Source: Pseudomonas sp. BP8 (GTDB lineage Bacteria > Pseudomonadota > Gammaproteobacteria > Pseudomonadales > Pseudomonadaceae). Taken from it: a DNA stretch of 64,000 nucleotides. How positions within the stretch are numbered: the stretch's first letter is position 1; each line of letters opens with the position of its first letter. Below, one piece after another: positions 56,471 through 64,000 of this stretch. The DNA lies in assembly GCF_017875955.1 (NCBI RefSeq), contig NZ_JAGINK010000001.1, positions 4,742,501-4,806,500 of the forward strand, in the 5' to 3' direction. The notes beneath the pieces were generated by a model. It saw only the letters and a list, made by a program, of their open reading frames with translations, searched no databases and was not told the DNA's origin. Both the position numbers and the translations under genes were made by a program.

Positions 56471-58185
56471 TCGATCTCTGGCCGCATTGGCTACGCCCCC
56501 TCTGGCTGCTGGTCGTACCGCTGCTCGGCTGGTTGCTGTTCAAGCTCTGGCACCGGCAAAAACGCGCCGGGCGCTGGCAGATGATCCTGCCGCCACAGTT
56601 TCATGCCGTGCTCCTCGGCGGCGGCAGTGGCAGCAACAGCAAACTGCCATGGATCAGCCTCGGTCTGGCCTGGCTGCTGATCGTCCTGGCGCTGCTCGGG
56701 ACCAGCTGGCAGCGGGTCGAGGAAACCCGCCAGCGGCCAGCCGATCCGCTGGTGATCATGCTTGAGCTGACCCCGCAGATGCTTGCCGAAGACAGCCCGC
56801 CGAATCGCCTGGAGCAGGCCCGGCGCAAAGTTCTCGACCTGCTTGAGCACCGCCGCGACAGCCAGACCGCGCTGATCGTCTACGCCGGCAGCGCGCACAC
56901 CCTGGTGCCGCTGTCAGACGACCTCGGCACCACCCGCAACCTGCTCGAGGCGATCGACCCGTCGATCATGCCGCAGGTTGGCCAACGCGCCGACCTGGCC
57001 GTACAGAAAGGCCTCGCCCTGCTCGCCCAGAGCGGCCTCGGCCAGGGCCGCCTGCTGCTGATCGGCTCGGCCCTGAGCAACCCTGAGCGCGACGGCATCC
57101 TGCGCGCCCTCGGGCGCCAGGGGCCGAGCCTGTTGATGCTCGGCGTCGGCAGCAGCGAGGGCGCGCCGGTACGCCAGGCCAATGGCGAGTTTCTCAAGGA
57201 CGAGCAGGGTGGCATCCTCGTGCCGCGCCTGGACAACGCCAGCCTCAAGCGCTTCATCAGCAGCACCGGCGGGCGCTACCGCCATGCCCGCATCGACGAC
57301 CTCGACCTGCGCGGCCTGGGCCTGTTCGACAACCCGCGCGGCGTGCGCAATGACGGCCAGACCGTGCAGCTGGACAGCTGGGCCGACCAGGGTTACTGGT
57401 TGCTGCTGCCACTGTTGCTGCTGGCGGCCTGCGCCGGGCGCCGCGGCTGGCTGTTCTGCCTGCCGCTGCTGCTGGCCGTGCCGCAGCCAAGCCAGGCCTT
57501 CGAGTTCAACGACCTGTGGCTGCGTCCCGACCAGCAAGGCCAGCGCCTGCTCGAACAGCAGCGACCCGCCGAGGCTGCCAGCCACTTCGAAGACCCGCAG
57601 TGGCGCGGCATGGCGCTGTACCAGGCGGCCGATTACGAAGGCGCCGCCAAGGCCTTCGCGCAAGTCAGCAGCGCGGCGGCGCACTACAATCGAGGCAATG
57701 CGCTGGCCCGCGCCGATCAATTGGAAGCCGCGCTGGACGCCTATGAACAGGCACTGGAACGTCAGCCTGACCTGCAGCCGGCGCTGGACAACCAGGCGCT
57801 GGTCCAGCAACTGTTGCTGCAACGTCAGGCCAAGGCCGAGGAACAACAAGCCAATAGTGATGCCCAAGGCACCCCTGGCAATGAAACCGAGGGCAACAGC
57901 AGCTCGGCTGCCAACCAGGCGCAAGGCACGCCTGGCAACGATGAACAGAGCGCCGGCCAAGAGCAGGGCGACAGTGCCAGCAGCGGCCAGCCCCCGGGCG
58001 GCAACCAGGCAGGCGATGACGACAGCCTCACCCAGCCGCCGCAACGGCCGACCTCTACCAGTCTGGATGCCGAACAGCGCCAGGCGCTGGAACAATGGCT
58101 ACGGGAGATCCCGGACAACCCGGCGCAGCTGTTGCGGCGCAAATTCTGGTATGAACAGCAATTGCATCAGGAAAACCCACGATGA
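56467..58185 (+). CDS. VWA-TPR membrane protein, BatB/BatC-type, with degenerate MIDAS
   Basis: The 572-residue protein fuses two modules. The first is a VWA fold (about 85-300) between membrane helices near 10-25, 60-77 and 310-340, where the metal-binding DxSxS is replaced by LELTPQM. The second is a TPR region (about 360-470; AALYQAADYEGAAKAFAQ-like repeats and HYNRGNALARADQLEAAL), followed by a low-complexity Gln/Gly/Asn/Ser-rich stretch (about 475-535) and a conserved tail (LEQWLREIPDNPAQLLRRKFW). It overlaps both neighbours by 4 bp. The lost MIDAS suggests a structural rather than metal-dependent role. Confidence 0.88.
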   Translation: MIDLWPHWLRPLWLLVVPLLGWLLFKLWHRQKRAGRWQMILPPQFHAVLLGGGSGSNSKLPWISLGLAWLLIVLALLGTSWQRVEETRQRPADPLVIMLELTPQMLAEDSPPNRLEQARRKVLDLLEHRRDSQTALIVYAGSAHTLVPLSDDLGTTRNLLEAIDPSIMPQVGQRADLAVQKGLALLAQSGLGQGRLLLIGSALSNPERDGILRALGRQGPSLLMLGVGSSEGAPVRQANGEFLKDEQGGILVPRLDNASLKRFISSTGGRYRHARIDDLDLRGLGLFDNPRGVRNDGQTVQLDSWADQGYWLLLPLLLLAACAGRRGWLFCLPLLLAVPQPSQAFEFNDLWLRPDQQGQRLLEQQRPAEAASHFEDPQWRGMALYQAADYEGAAKAFAQVSSAAAHYNRGNALARADQLEAALDAYEQALERQPDLQPALDNQALVQQLLLQRQAKAEEQQANSDAQGTPGNETEGNSSSAANQAQGTPGNDEQSAGQEQGDSASSGQPPGGNQAGDDDSLTQPPQRPTSTSLDAEQRQALEQWLREIPDNPAQLLRRKFWYEQQLHQENPR

Positions 58186-59807
58186 GTCGCTTCGGCGTCT
58201 TGCTTCTCACCCTGCTGTGGATCGTCCAGGTCCAGGCCCAACCGACCCTGCAAGCCAGCGTCGATCGCACGCGCCTGGAAGCTGGAGAAACCCTCGAGCT
58301 GGTCCTCGAAAGCCAGGACGTCACCCAGTTCGGCAAACCTGACCTGCGCGCCCTCGACGCCGACTTTGAAGTGCGCGGCACCCGCCAGCTGAACAGCCTG
58401 CATACCCTCGACGGCGAGACCCGCGCCAGCACCCGCTGGATCATCACCCTGTTGCCGCGGCGCAGCGGCAGCCTGAACATCCCCGAACTGCAGCTCGGCC
58501 AGTCACGCAGCCAGCCGATCGAGGTGCAAGTACTGCAAGCCGACGCCAGCCGCCCGAACAGCGCCTCGCAGGTGTTCATCGAAGCCACCCTGGACAGCCC
58601 CGAGGTCTATGTCCAGGCCCAGGCCGTACTGACCGTGCGTATCTATCACTCGGTATCGCTGTATGACGACAGCAGCCTCAGCGCCTTGCAGCTGGACAAC
58701 GCCAAGGTCGAGCCGCTGGGCGAGTCGCGCACCTATGAAAAAGAAATCAACGGTGTGCGCCACGGCGTGATCGAAACCCGCTACGCGCTCTATCCGCAGC
58801 TCAGCGGCGAGCTGAACATCCCTACCCTGACCTTCACCGCGACTGCCGCCGACACCGCCGAACAACTGCCCGGTACTACCCGGGCGGGTCGCCAGGTACA
58901 GGTCAGCTCGCTGCCGTTGCGCCTGGCGGTGCGGCCGATCCCGGCCAACTACCCGCCGGGCACGCCCTGGCTGCCGGCCCGCAGCCTGACCCTGGAGGAG
59001 CATTGGAGCCCCGAGCCGAGCCAGCAGAGCGTACAGATTGGTGACTCGCTGACGCGCAGTGTCAGCCTGCGTGCGGACGGCCTGTCCAGCACCCAGCTGC
59101 CGCCGCTGCCGGCCACCGAAATCCTCGGCCTGCGCCGCTACCCCGACCAACCGCTGCTGCGTAACGAGATCAACGAGCGGGGCATGACGGCCAACCGTGA
59201 AGAGCGCGAAGCGCTGGTCCCGACCCACAGCGGTGCGCTGACCCTGCCGGCGCTGGAGGTCACCTGGTGGAACACCCGCGAGGATCATCTGGAGCAGAGC
59301 AGCCTGCCGGCACGCAGCCTCGAGGTGCAGGACAACCCGGCGTTGAGCGCGGAAACACCGGTCGGCGACAGCAGCTCGGCCAGCACTGTGCTCTGGCCCT
59401 GGCAGCTGGCGACGCTGGTCCTGGCCCTGACCACCGTGCTCGGCTTCACCCTGTGGTGGCGGGCACGCTCGCAGCCGGCGGTGTTGCGCGCCGCGCAAAA
59501 CGGGCCGAGCCCGCGGACCTTGCTGGATGATCTGAAGCGCGCGTGCCAGGCCAACGACCCGCACGCCACACGCCAGGCGCTGGATGCCTGGGCGCGCCAG
59601 CAACCAGAAACCTTGGCCGAGATGGCGGCGCGGTTCGTGCCGTTGTCCGACGCGCTGGATGGGCTCAATGGCGCCTTGTATAGCGAGACTGGCCAGTATT
59701 GGCAGGGCGACGACCTGTGGCGCGCGATTGGCGCAATACCGCCGGCAGAGAGGTTACTGACAACAACCAGTGATAGCAGCAGCCTACCGCCGCTTTACCC
59801 TAAATAG
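58182..59807 (+). CDS. BatD-family protein (oxygen-tolerance-like), membrane anchored
   Basis: The 541-residue protein has a signal peptide (MSRFGVLLLTLLWIVQVQA), a long periplasmic beta-rich region made of Ig-like units (about 20-400; ASVDRTRLEAGETLELVLES), one membrane helix (about 407-428) and a cytoplasmic helical tail. This is the BatD layout. It closes the MoxR operon through a 4-bp overlap. The operon's substrate is not known; related loci in other bacteria affect stress tolerance and envelope functions. Confidence 0.9.
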   Translation: MSRFGVLLLTLLWIVQVQAQPTLQASVDRTRLEAGETLELVLESQDVTQFGKPDLRALDADFEVRGTRQLNSLHTLDGETRASTRWIITLLPRRSGSLNIPELQLGQSRSQPIEVQVLQADASRPNSASQVFIEATLDSPEVYVQAQAVLTVRIYHSVSLYDDSSLSALQLDNAKVEPLGESRTYEKEINGVRHGVIETRYALYPQLSGELNIPTLTFTATAADTAEQLPGTTRAGRQVQVSSLPLRLAVRPIPANYPPGTPWLPARSLTLEEHWSPEPSQQSVQIGDSLTRSVSLRADGLSSTQLPPLPATEILGLRRYPDQPLLRNEINERGMTANREEREALVPTHSGALTLPALEVTWWNTREDHLEQSSLPARSLEVQDNPALSAETPVGDSSSASTVLWPWQLATLVLALTTVLGFTLWWRARSQPAVLRAAQNGPSPRTLLDDLKRACQANDPHATRQALDAWARQQPETLAEMAARFVPLSDALDGLNGALYSETGQYWQGDDLWRAIGAIPPAERLLTTTSDSSSLPPLYPK

Positions 59808-59860
59808 CAGAGCCCCAGCTAACACAGAGGCTATGCGCGCAATTCAGGCGCTGAATGACT

Positions 59861-60163
59861 TCAAAGCCTGAACTGCATCTTTGATGCCTGGGCCGAGTCG
59901 TAGACAATGCGTACCTGTTCATAATCATTGTATAACTGATTCGTCACGAAACTATGTTGCTTACCTGCAAGCTTGTCATAATAGTGCAGTTTAAACTCAC
60001 CCACATCCTCCATCGGATTAAAGGAGTAACATATCGAAATCCTGGCATTACTTGTCTCTACTGAAACAAGATCTCGCTCATCATCATAATCCCACTTCAG
60101 CTGCCCAGCCTCGGTCTGATCAAGCAACGTTCTCAGCATAGAATAGACATTTCTAGGCAGCAT
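59861..60163 (-). CDS. Unknown 100-residue protein, second gene of an A+T-rich pair
   Basis: The soluble protein starts MLPRNVYSMLRTLLDQTEAG. It has an aromatic, charged centre (KWDYDDERDLVSVET, ISICYSFNPMEDVGEFKLHY) and ends YEQVRIVYDSAQASKMQF. It looks like a compact alpha/beta domain. The ATG at 60163 follows AAGGTG; a GTG three codons upstream is less likely. It overlaps the end of the upstream membrane-protein gene by 11 bp, so the pair is one transcript. I do not recognise the family. The DNA is visibly richer in A+T than the flanking Bat and sbc genes, which suggests acquisition. Confidence 0.75.
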   Translation of the reverse strand: MLPRNVYSMLRTLLDQTEAGQLKWDYDDERDLVSVETSNARISICYSFNPMEDVGEFKLHYYDKLAGKQHSFVTNQLYNDYEQVRIVYDSAQASKMQFRL

Positions 60164-60737
60164 ATTTCTCACCTTCTACATGCATATGAGTCTCAATTTG
60201 ATGCTTTATCTGCAACATGTCCCGACGGAAGAGTATTCTTTGTGCATTGCCCAGCGGAGCCTTTTCGGTTGTGTGGGTCGCAGACGAGAGCAAGGCCTCC
60301 AGCTCGCCCAGCACACCCATTTTTTTCGAAGCCGCTACTCTCACGTCATCCGGTTGCACGCCAAACCGCTTGTAGAGCGAAATGACCATTCGCCGAAAAT
60401 AACGAAAACTCTTTAACGCGCCGTGGTAGTCCTCACGCTCAAAGCATACAACCACTTCATCCAGCGTAGAAAGGCAGTGACTGATCGCGGCGACATGATC
60501 AATGTTTTTAACACGCTCCAACAAACGCACTGCTTCTTCCTGAATCGAGCGAGCACGCCACAACTCATTGAATATCTCAGCGATCGCGATAAACAACCCG
60601 ATAAAGGTGGCCACCCCACCCACATAGGAAAATGTATTAAACGCCGTATTTTCCGCCACTATCTTTGGGTAGTAAATGAACGCAAGCACCAGCCCGAGCA
60701 CCGACACAACCGTATATAACGCCCTGATTTTTGACAC
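60153..60737 (-). CDS. Unknown two-helix membrane protein with cytoplasmic helical domain, first gene of an A+T-rich pair
   Basis: The 194-residue protein starts at a GTG seven bases after AAGGAG. Two membrane helices lie close together (about 8-23 and 37-56), followed by a helical, charged domain (RARSIQEEAVRLLERVKNI, YHGALKSFRYFRRMVISLYK). This two-helix plus soluble-helix layout resembles, in outline only, the SLATT/2TM effector proteins seen with nucleotide-signalling defence systems; I cannot show homology. It is translationally coupled to the next gene. The pair sits between the Bat operon and sbcD, a spot with no functional link to either. Confidence 0.75.
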   Translation of the reverse strand: MSKIRALYTVVSVLGLVLAFIYYPKIVAENTAFNTFSYVGGVATFIGLFIAIAEIFNELWRARSIQEEAVRLLERVKNIDHVAAISHCLSTLDEVVVCFEREDYHGALKSFRYFRRMVISLYKRFGVQPDDVRVAASKKMGVLGELEALLSSATHTTEKAPLGNAQRILFRRDMLQIKHQIETHMHVEGEKYAA

Positions 60738-60920
60738 GTTCGAGCTCCTTCCCCTTCAACGACGAAAGCAAAATCTGAATGTACGCGCGCCCCGTAGATC
60801 GCCCTCCTGCTCCACTCACGGCGTAGCCCTGCAAGTTGGGTTACCATACGCGGCTCGTCCGCGTGACGCTCATCAAACGTGAAGCAAAAAATTTCCTGAT
60901 TCTACCTCAACAGGTCCCTC

Positions 60921-62159
60921 ATGCGTCTGTTTCACACCTCCGACTGGCACCTGGGCCAAAGCCTGCACGGCCAGGAGCGCGACTTCGAACACGCCTGCTT
61001 CCTCGACTGGCTACTGGCTCAACTGAAACTGCGTCAGCCCGACGCGCTGTTGATCGCTGGCGACATCTTCGACACGGTCAACCCACCGGTCAAAGCCCAG
61101 GAGCGGCTCTACGAGTTCATCGTTCAGGCCCACGAGCAACAGCCCAAGCTGGACATCGTGATGATCGCCGGCAACCATGACTCCGGCTCGCGCATCGAAC
61201 TGCCCGCCGCCCTCATGCGCCGCCTGCGCACCCACGCCCTGGGCCGGGTGCACTGGCTCGACGAGGGCCAGCTGGACGCCGAACGGCTGCTGATCCCCCT
61301 GACCAACGCGCGCGGCAAGGTCAGCGCCTGGTGCCTGGCCCTGCCCTTCCTGCGGCCAGCGGAAGTCACCGGCCCGCAGCTGGGCGACGATTACCTGCAA
61401 GGCATTACCCAGGTCCACCAGCAACTGATCACCGCCGGTCAGGCCAAGCGCAAGAAGGACCAGGCGTTGATCGCCATCAGCCATGCGCACATGGCCGGCG
61501 GCTCGATCTCCGAAGACTCCGAGCGCAGCCTGATCATCGGCAACGCCGAGGCCCTGCCGGCCAAGCTGTTCGACAAGGCCATCAGCTACGTCGCCCTCGG
61601 TCACCTGCACAAACCGCAGAAGGTCAATCGCGAAGAACGCATCCGCTACAGTGGCTCGCCGATCCCGCTGTCGTTCGCCGAAATCGGCTACCCGCATCAA
61701 GTGCTCGAAGTCGAGCTGGACGGCGCCGAGCTGGTCAGCGTTGAAGCGCGCCTGGTACCGCGTGCTGTCGCCTTGCAGCGGATGGGCCCGGCACCGCTGG
61801 CCGAACTGCTCGAACAACTCAGCGAACTGCCGGTGGTCGACCTGCTTGAAGACCCCAACCGCCAACCCTGGCTGGAGGTGCGCGTACACCTCGACGAGCC
61901 GCAGCCCGACCTGCGCCAGCAGATCGAGACCGCGCTGCACGGCAAGGCTGTGCGCCTGGTGCGGATCAGCGCCGAATATGCCGGCCGGGGCAGTGTCGAC
62001 GATGACCAGCTGGAATTCGTCGAGCTCAGCCAGATGACCCCGCAGGACCTGTTCAGCCGTGTCTGGGAGCAGGCCTACGGCAACCCGGTCGACGCGCAGA
62101 CCCTGAGCGACTTCGCCCTGCTCTTGCAGGATGTCCAGCAGGAGGAGGAGCAGCCATGA
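60921..62159 (+). CDS. sbcD: Nuclease SbcCD subunit D (exonuclease)
   Basis: SbcD is the Mre11-type nuclease of the SbcCD complex, which cuts hairpins and protein-blocked DNA ends. The 412-residue protein has the metallophosphoesterase motifs FHTSDWHLGQ, LIAGDIFDTVNP, MIAGNHDSGSR, and later ISHAHM and YVALGHLHKPQ, all catalytic Asp, His and Asn present. It overlaps sbcC as ATGA. Confidence 0.95.
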   Translation: MRLFHTSDWHLGQSLHGQERDFEHACFLDWLLAQLKLRQPDALLIAGDIFDTVNPPVKAQERLYEFIVQAHEQQPKLDIVMIAGNHDSGSRIELPAALMRRLRTHALGRVHWLDEGQLDAERLLIPLTNARGKVSAWCLALPFLRPAEVTGPQLGDDYLQGITQVHQQLITAGQAKRKKDQALIAISHAHMAGGSISEDSERSLIIGNAEALPAKLFDKAISYVALGHLHKPQKVNREERIRYSGSPIPLSFAEIGYPHQVLEVELDGAELVSVEARLVPRAVALQRMGPAPLAELLEQLSELPVVDLLEDPNRQPWLEVRVHLDEPQPDLRQQIETALHGKAVRLVRISAEYAGRGSVDDDQLEFVELSQMTPQDLFSRVWEQAYGNPVDAQTLSDFALLLQDVQQEEEQP

Positions 62160-64000
62160 AGATTCTCGCCATTCGCCTGAAAAACCTTGCCTCGCTGGCC
62201 GGCCCGATCGACATCGACTTCACCGCCGAACCGCTGGCCAGTGCCGGCCTGTTCGCCATCACCGGCCCCACCGGCGCGGGCAAGAGCACCCTGCTCGACG
62301 CCCTGTGCCTGGCGCTGTTTGGCACCGTGCCACGGCTCAATGCCATTGGCCGCGAAGCCAAGGTGCCTGACGCCGACGGCGAAATTCCGACCTACGACCC
62401 GCGCAACCTGTTGCGCCGCGGTACCGGCAGTGGCTTTGCCGAGGTTGATTTCGTCGGCATCGACGGCCATCGCTACCGTGCCCGCTGGGAAGCCAACCGC
62501 GCCCGCGACAAGGCCAACGGCAAACTCCAGCACAGCCGGCAAAGCCTCTACGACCTGGACGGCGAACAGCTGCTGGGCAGCGGCAAGAACGAATACAAGC
62601 AACTGGTCGAGGCCCGCCTGGGGCTGAACTTCGAGCAGTTCACCCGCGCGGTGATGCTCGCCCAGAGCGAGTTCAGCGCCTTCCTCAAGGCAGACGACAA
62701 AGAGCGCAGCGAGCTGCTCGAAAAGCTCACCAACACGGCGATCTACACCCGCCTCGGCCAGCGTGCCTTCAGCAAGGCCAAAGAAGCCGGCGACACCCAC
62801 AACGCCCTCAAGGAGCGCGCCAGCCACCTGCTGCCGATGGCTGCAGAAGCTCGCGTCGAGCTCGACCAGCGCCTGGAGCAGGCCCAACAGGCCTTCAAGG
62901 CCGAGCAGGCCCGCGAGCGTCAGCTGGAGCAGCAACGCGCCTGGCTCAACGAGCAGCAGCAACTGCAGGCGCAGCACAGCGCGGCCGAGCAGGCCTTGCA
63001 AGGCGCCGAGCTTGCCTGGCAGCAGTTGGCCGGCCAGCGCCAGGATCTGCAGCACCTGGAGCGCCTCGCCCCACAGCGCCACCAGTTTCATCGCCAACAG
63101 GCATTGGCCAGTCAACTCACGCCGCTGGCCGCCGCACTCGATGAGCAACAGCGCCAACAACACAGCCTGCAAGCCCGCACCCTGGAGCTGCAACAGGCGT
63201 TGGCAAACGCCCGCCAGTTAGCGGCCGATGCTCAGCGCGAGCAGGCCGACAGCGCCCCCCGGCTGCGCCAGGCCTTTGCCGCCCAGGACAATCTGGCCCG
63301 TCTCGACCAGGACTCCGCCAAGCTCAGCGTCGGCGCTCAACAGGCTGACCAGGCCGTCAATGAAGGCCAACAGCAACTGCAGCAACTCGAGCAACAGCAG
63401 CAGCGCAGCCAGCAACAGCTCACAGCCATCGACGCAGCGCTGGCCGACAGTGCCCCACTCGCCGCCCTTGGCAGTGCTTGGCAGGCTTATCGCGGCCAGT
63501 TGCAGCAACTGCTGCAGATCGGCAATCGGCTCAGCCAGGGCCGCGACGAACTGCCCGGCCTGCAAGCCCAGGCCAGCCAGGCCACTGCTCACCTGCAAGC
63601 GCAGCGCGACGCCTTCGAGGTGCTGTTCCGCGAAGCCGGCGCCGAACCGCACGCGCTGGCCGAACAACTCGACCTGCTCGGCACCCTGCTCCAGGAACAC
63701 CGCAAGCAACAGCGCGCCGTCGAAGAACTGTCGCGCCTGCACGCCCGTGAGCAAGAACTGCAACACAACATCGGTGAGCTAAACGAGCGGCAACAGCAAG
63801 GCTTGCAGCAGCGCGGGCAGTTGATCAACCAAGGCCAGGCAGCCAAAGCCGACCTGGAAGCCGCCGAGCAGGCACTGACCCTCACCCGCCAACTGCTGGA
63901 ACGTCAGCGCCTGGCGCGCAACACCAGTGTCGAAGAGCTGCGCGGGCAACTGCGCGATGGCGAGCCCTGCCCGGTTTGCGGCAGTGCCGAGCATCCGTTC
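62156..64000 (+). CDS. sbcC: Nuclease SbcCD subunit C, N-terminal half (cut by window edge)
   Basis: The first 615 codons of the Rad50-type ATPase are inside the window. The Walker A motif GPTGAGKSTLLDALCLALFG lies near residue 35 and the Q-loop AQSEFSAFL near 170. A long Gln/Leu/Ala-rich coiled coil (about 220-600) leads to the zinc-hook cysteines C605-P-V-C608, only seven codons before the edge. The hook at this position predicts a total of about 1200 residues. The second ATPase half lies outside. Confidence 0.95.
   Translation, partial: MKILAIRLKNLASLAGPIDIDFTAEPLASAGLFAITGPTGAGKSTLLDALCLALFGTVPRLNAIGREAKVPDADGEIPTYDPRNLLRRGTGSGFAEVDFVGIDGHRYRARWEANRARDKANGKLQHSRQSLYDLDGEQLLGSGKNEYKQLVEARLGLNFEQFTRAVMLAQSEFSAFLKADDKERSELLEKLTNTAIYTRLGQRAFSKAKEAGDTHNALKERASHLLPMAAEARVELDQRLEQAQQAFKAEQARERQLEQQRAWLNEQQQLQAQHSAAEQALQGAELAWQQLAGQRQDLQHLERLAPQRHQFHRQQALASQLTPLAAALDEQQRQQHSLQARTLELQQALANARQLAADAQREQADSAPRLRQAFAAQDNLARLDQDSAKLSVGAQQADQAVNEGQQQLQQLEQQQQRSQQQLTAIDAALADSAPLAALGSAWQAYRGQLQQLLQIGNRLSQGRDELPGLQAQASQATAHLQAQRDAFEVLFREAGAEPHALAEQLDLLGTLLQEHRKQQRAVEELSRLHAREQELQHNIGELNERQQQGLQQRGQLINQGQAAKADLEAAEQALTLTRQLLERQRLARNTSVEELRGQLRDGEPCPVCGSAEHPF

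Overview
The window is chromosomal DNA of a Pseudomonas of the P. putida / P. fluorescens type. The evidence is the high-GC coding sequence, the typical Pseudomonas REP palindromes, and blocks of gene order that, from memory, match known Pseudomonas chromosomes: dsbRS-dsbDEG; acnA next to aer; DUF883 cluster-dgt-rocA2-rocS2-yggL-dacB; rlmL-rmf-pyrD; cobA-oprF-sigX-cmpX-crfX-cmaX-rraA-esterase-ppsA-ppsR; gdhB followed by the MoxR/Bat operon and sbcDC. Most of the window is core genome. No phage, integron, CRISPR array, rRNA or tRNA gene was seen.

Layout. 1-4.4 kb: a sensor kinase (cut by the left edge) and response regulator, divergent from a three-gene periplasmic disulfide operon (dsbD, TlpA/DsbE-like, dsbG). 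4.4-12.1 kb: rlmM, acnA, a decayed CPBP-type membrane protein, the aerotaxis receptor gene aer with a flagellar sigma-28 promoter, a REP pair and a pseudouridine synthase. 12.1-15.4 kb: a small orphan gene under a perfect LexA box, a glutaredoxin-like protein, an ammonium transporter with an NtrC-like site, and a three-gene DUF883/holin-like membrane cluster. 15.4-23.3 kb: dgt, the RocA2/RocS2 (BvgA/BvgS-like) phosphorelay, yggL and dacB. 23.3-30.1 kb: a REP pair, a CHASE-PAS-PAS-GGDEF cyclase, rlmKL, the structured leader and gene of rmf, and pyrD.

30.1-36 kb holds a nitrate-assimilation control block: nasS, nasT, a nitrate transporter, a PP2C phosphatase-kinase fusion and cobA. Near-consensus sigma-54 promoters precede nasS and the transporter, and a terminator-type leader lies ahead of the transporter. 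The nitrate and nitrite reductase genes often present between kinase and cobA are absent here. 36-45 kb: the oprF/sigX envelope-stress block and the divergent ppsA/ppsR pair. 45.1-45.9 kb is a gene-free stretch built from a long inverted repeat around a REP pair. 45.9-51.5 kb: the giant NAD-dependent glutamate dehydrogenase and a small acidic protein. 51.5-52.8 kb: an orphan DUF2235 (Tle1-like) hydrolase. 53-59.8 kb: a six-gene MoxR-DUF58-VWA-BatD operon. 59.8-60.7 kb: an A+T-richer pair of overlapping unknown genes, the clearest accessory insertion. 60.9-64 kb: sbcD and the first half of sbcC, ending just after the zinc-hook cysteines.

Links between regions: nitrogen control recurs (amt, nasST/nasA, NAD-GDH), as do envelope and redox stress (Dsb, OprF/SigX/CmpX, DUF883 cluster, Bat). 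The best candidates for something undescribed are the two-gene island at 59.86-60.74 kb, the LexA-controlled orphan gene at 12.15-12.45 kb, the orphan Tle1-like protein, and the phosphatase-kinase fusion in the nitrate operon.
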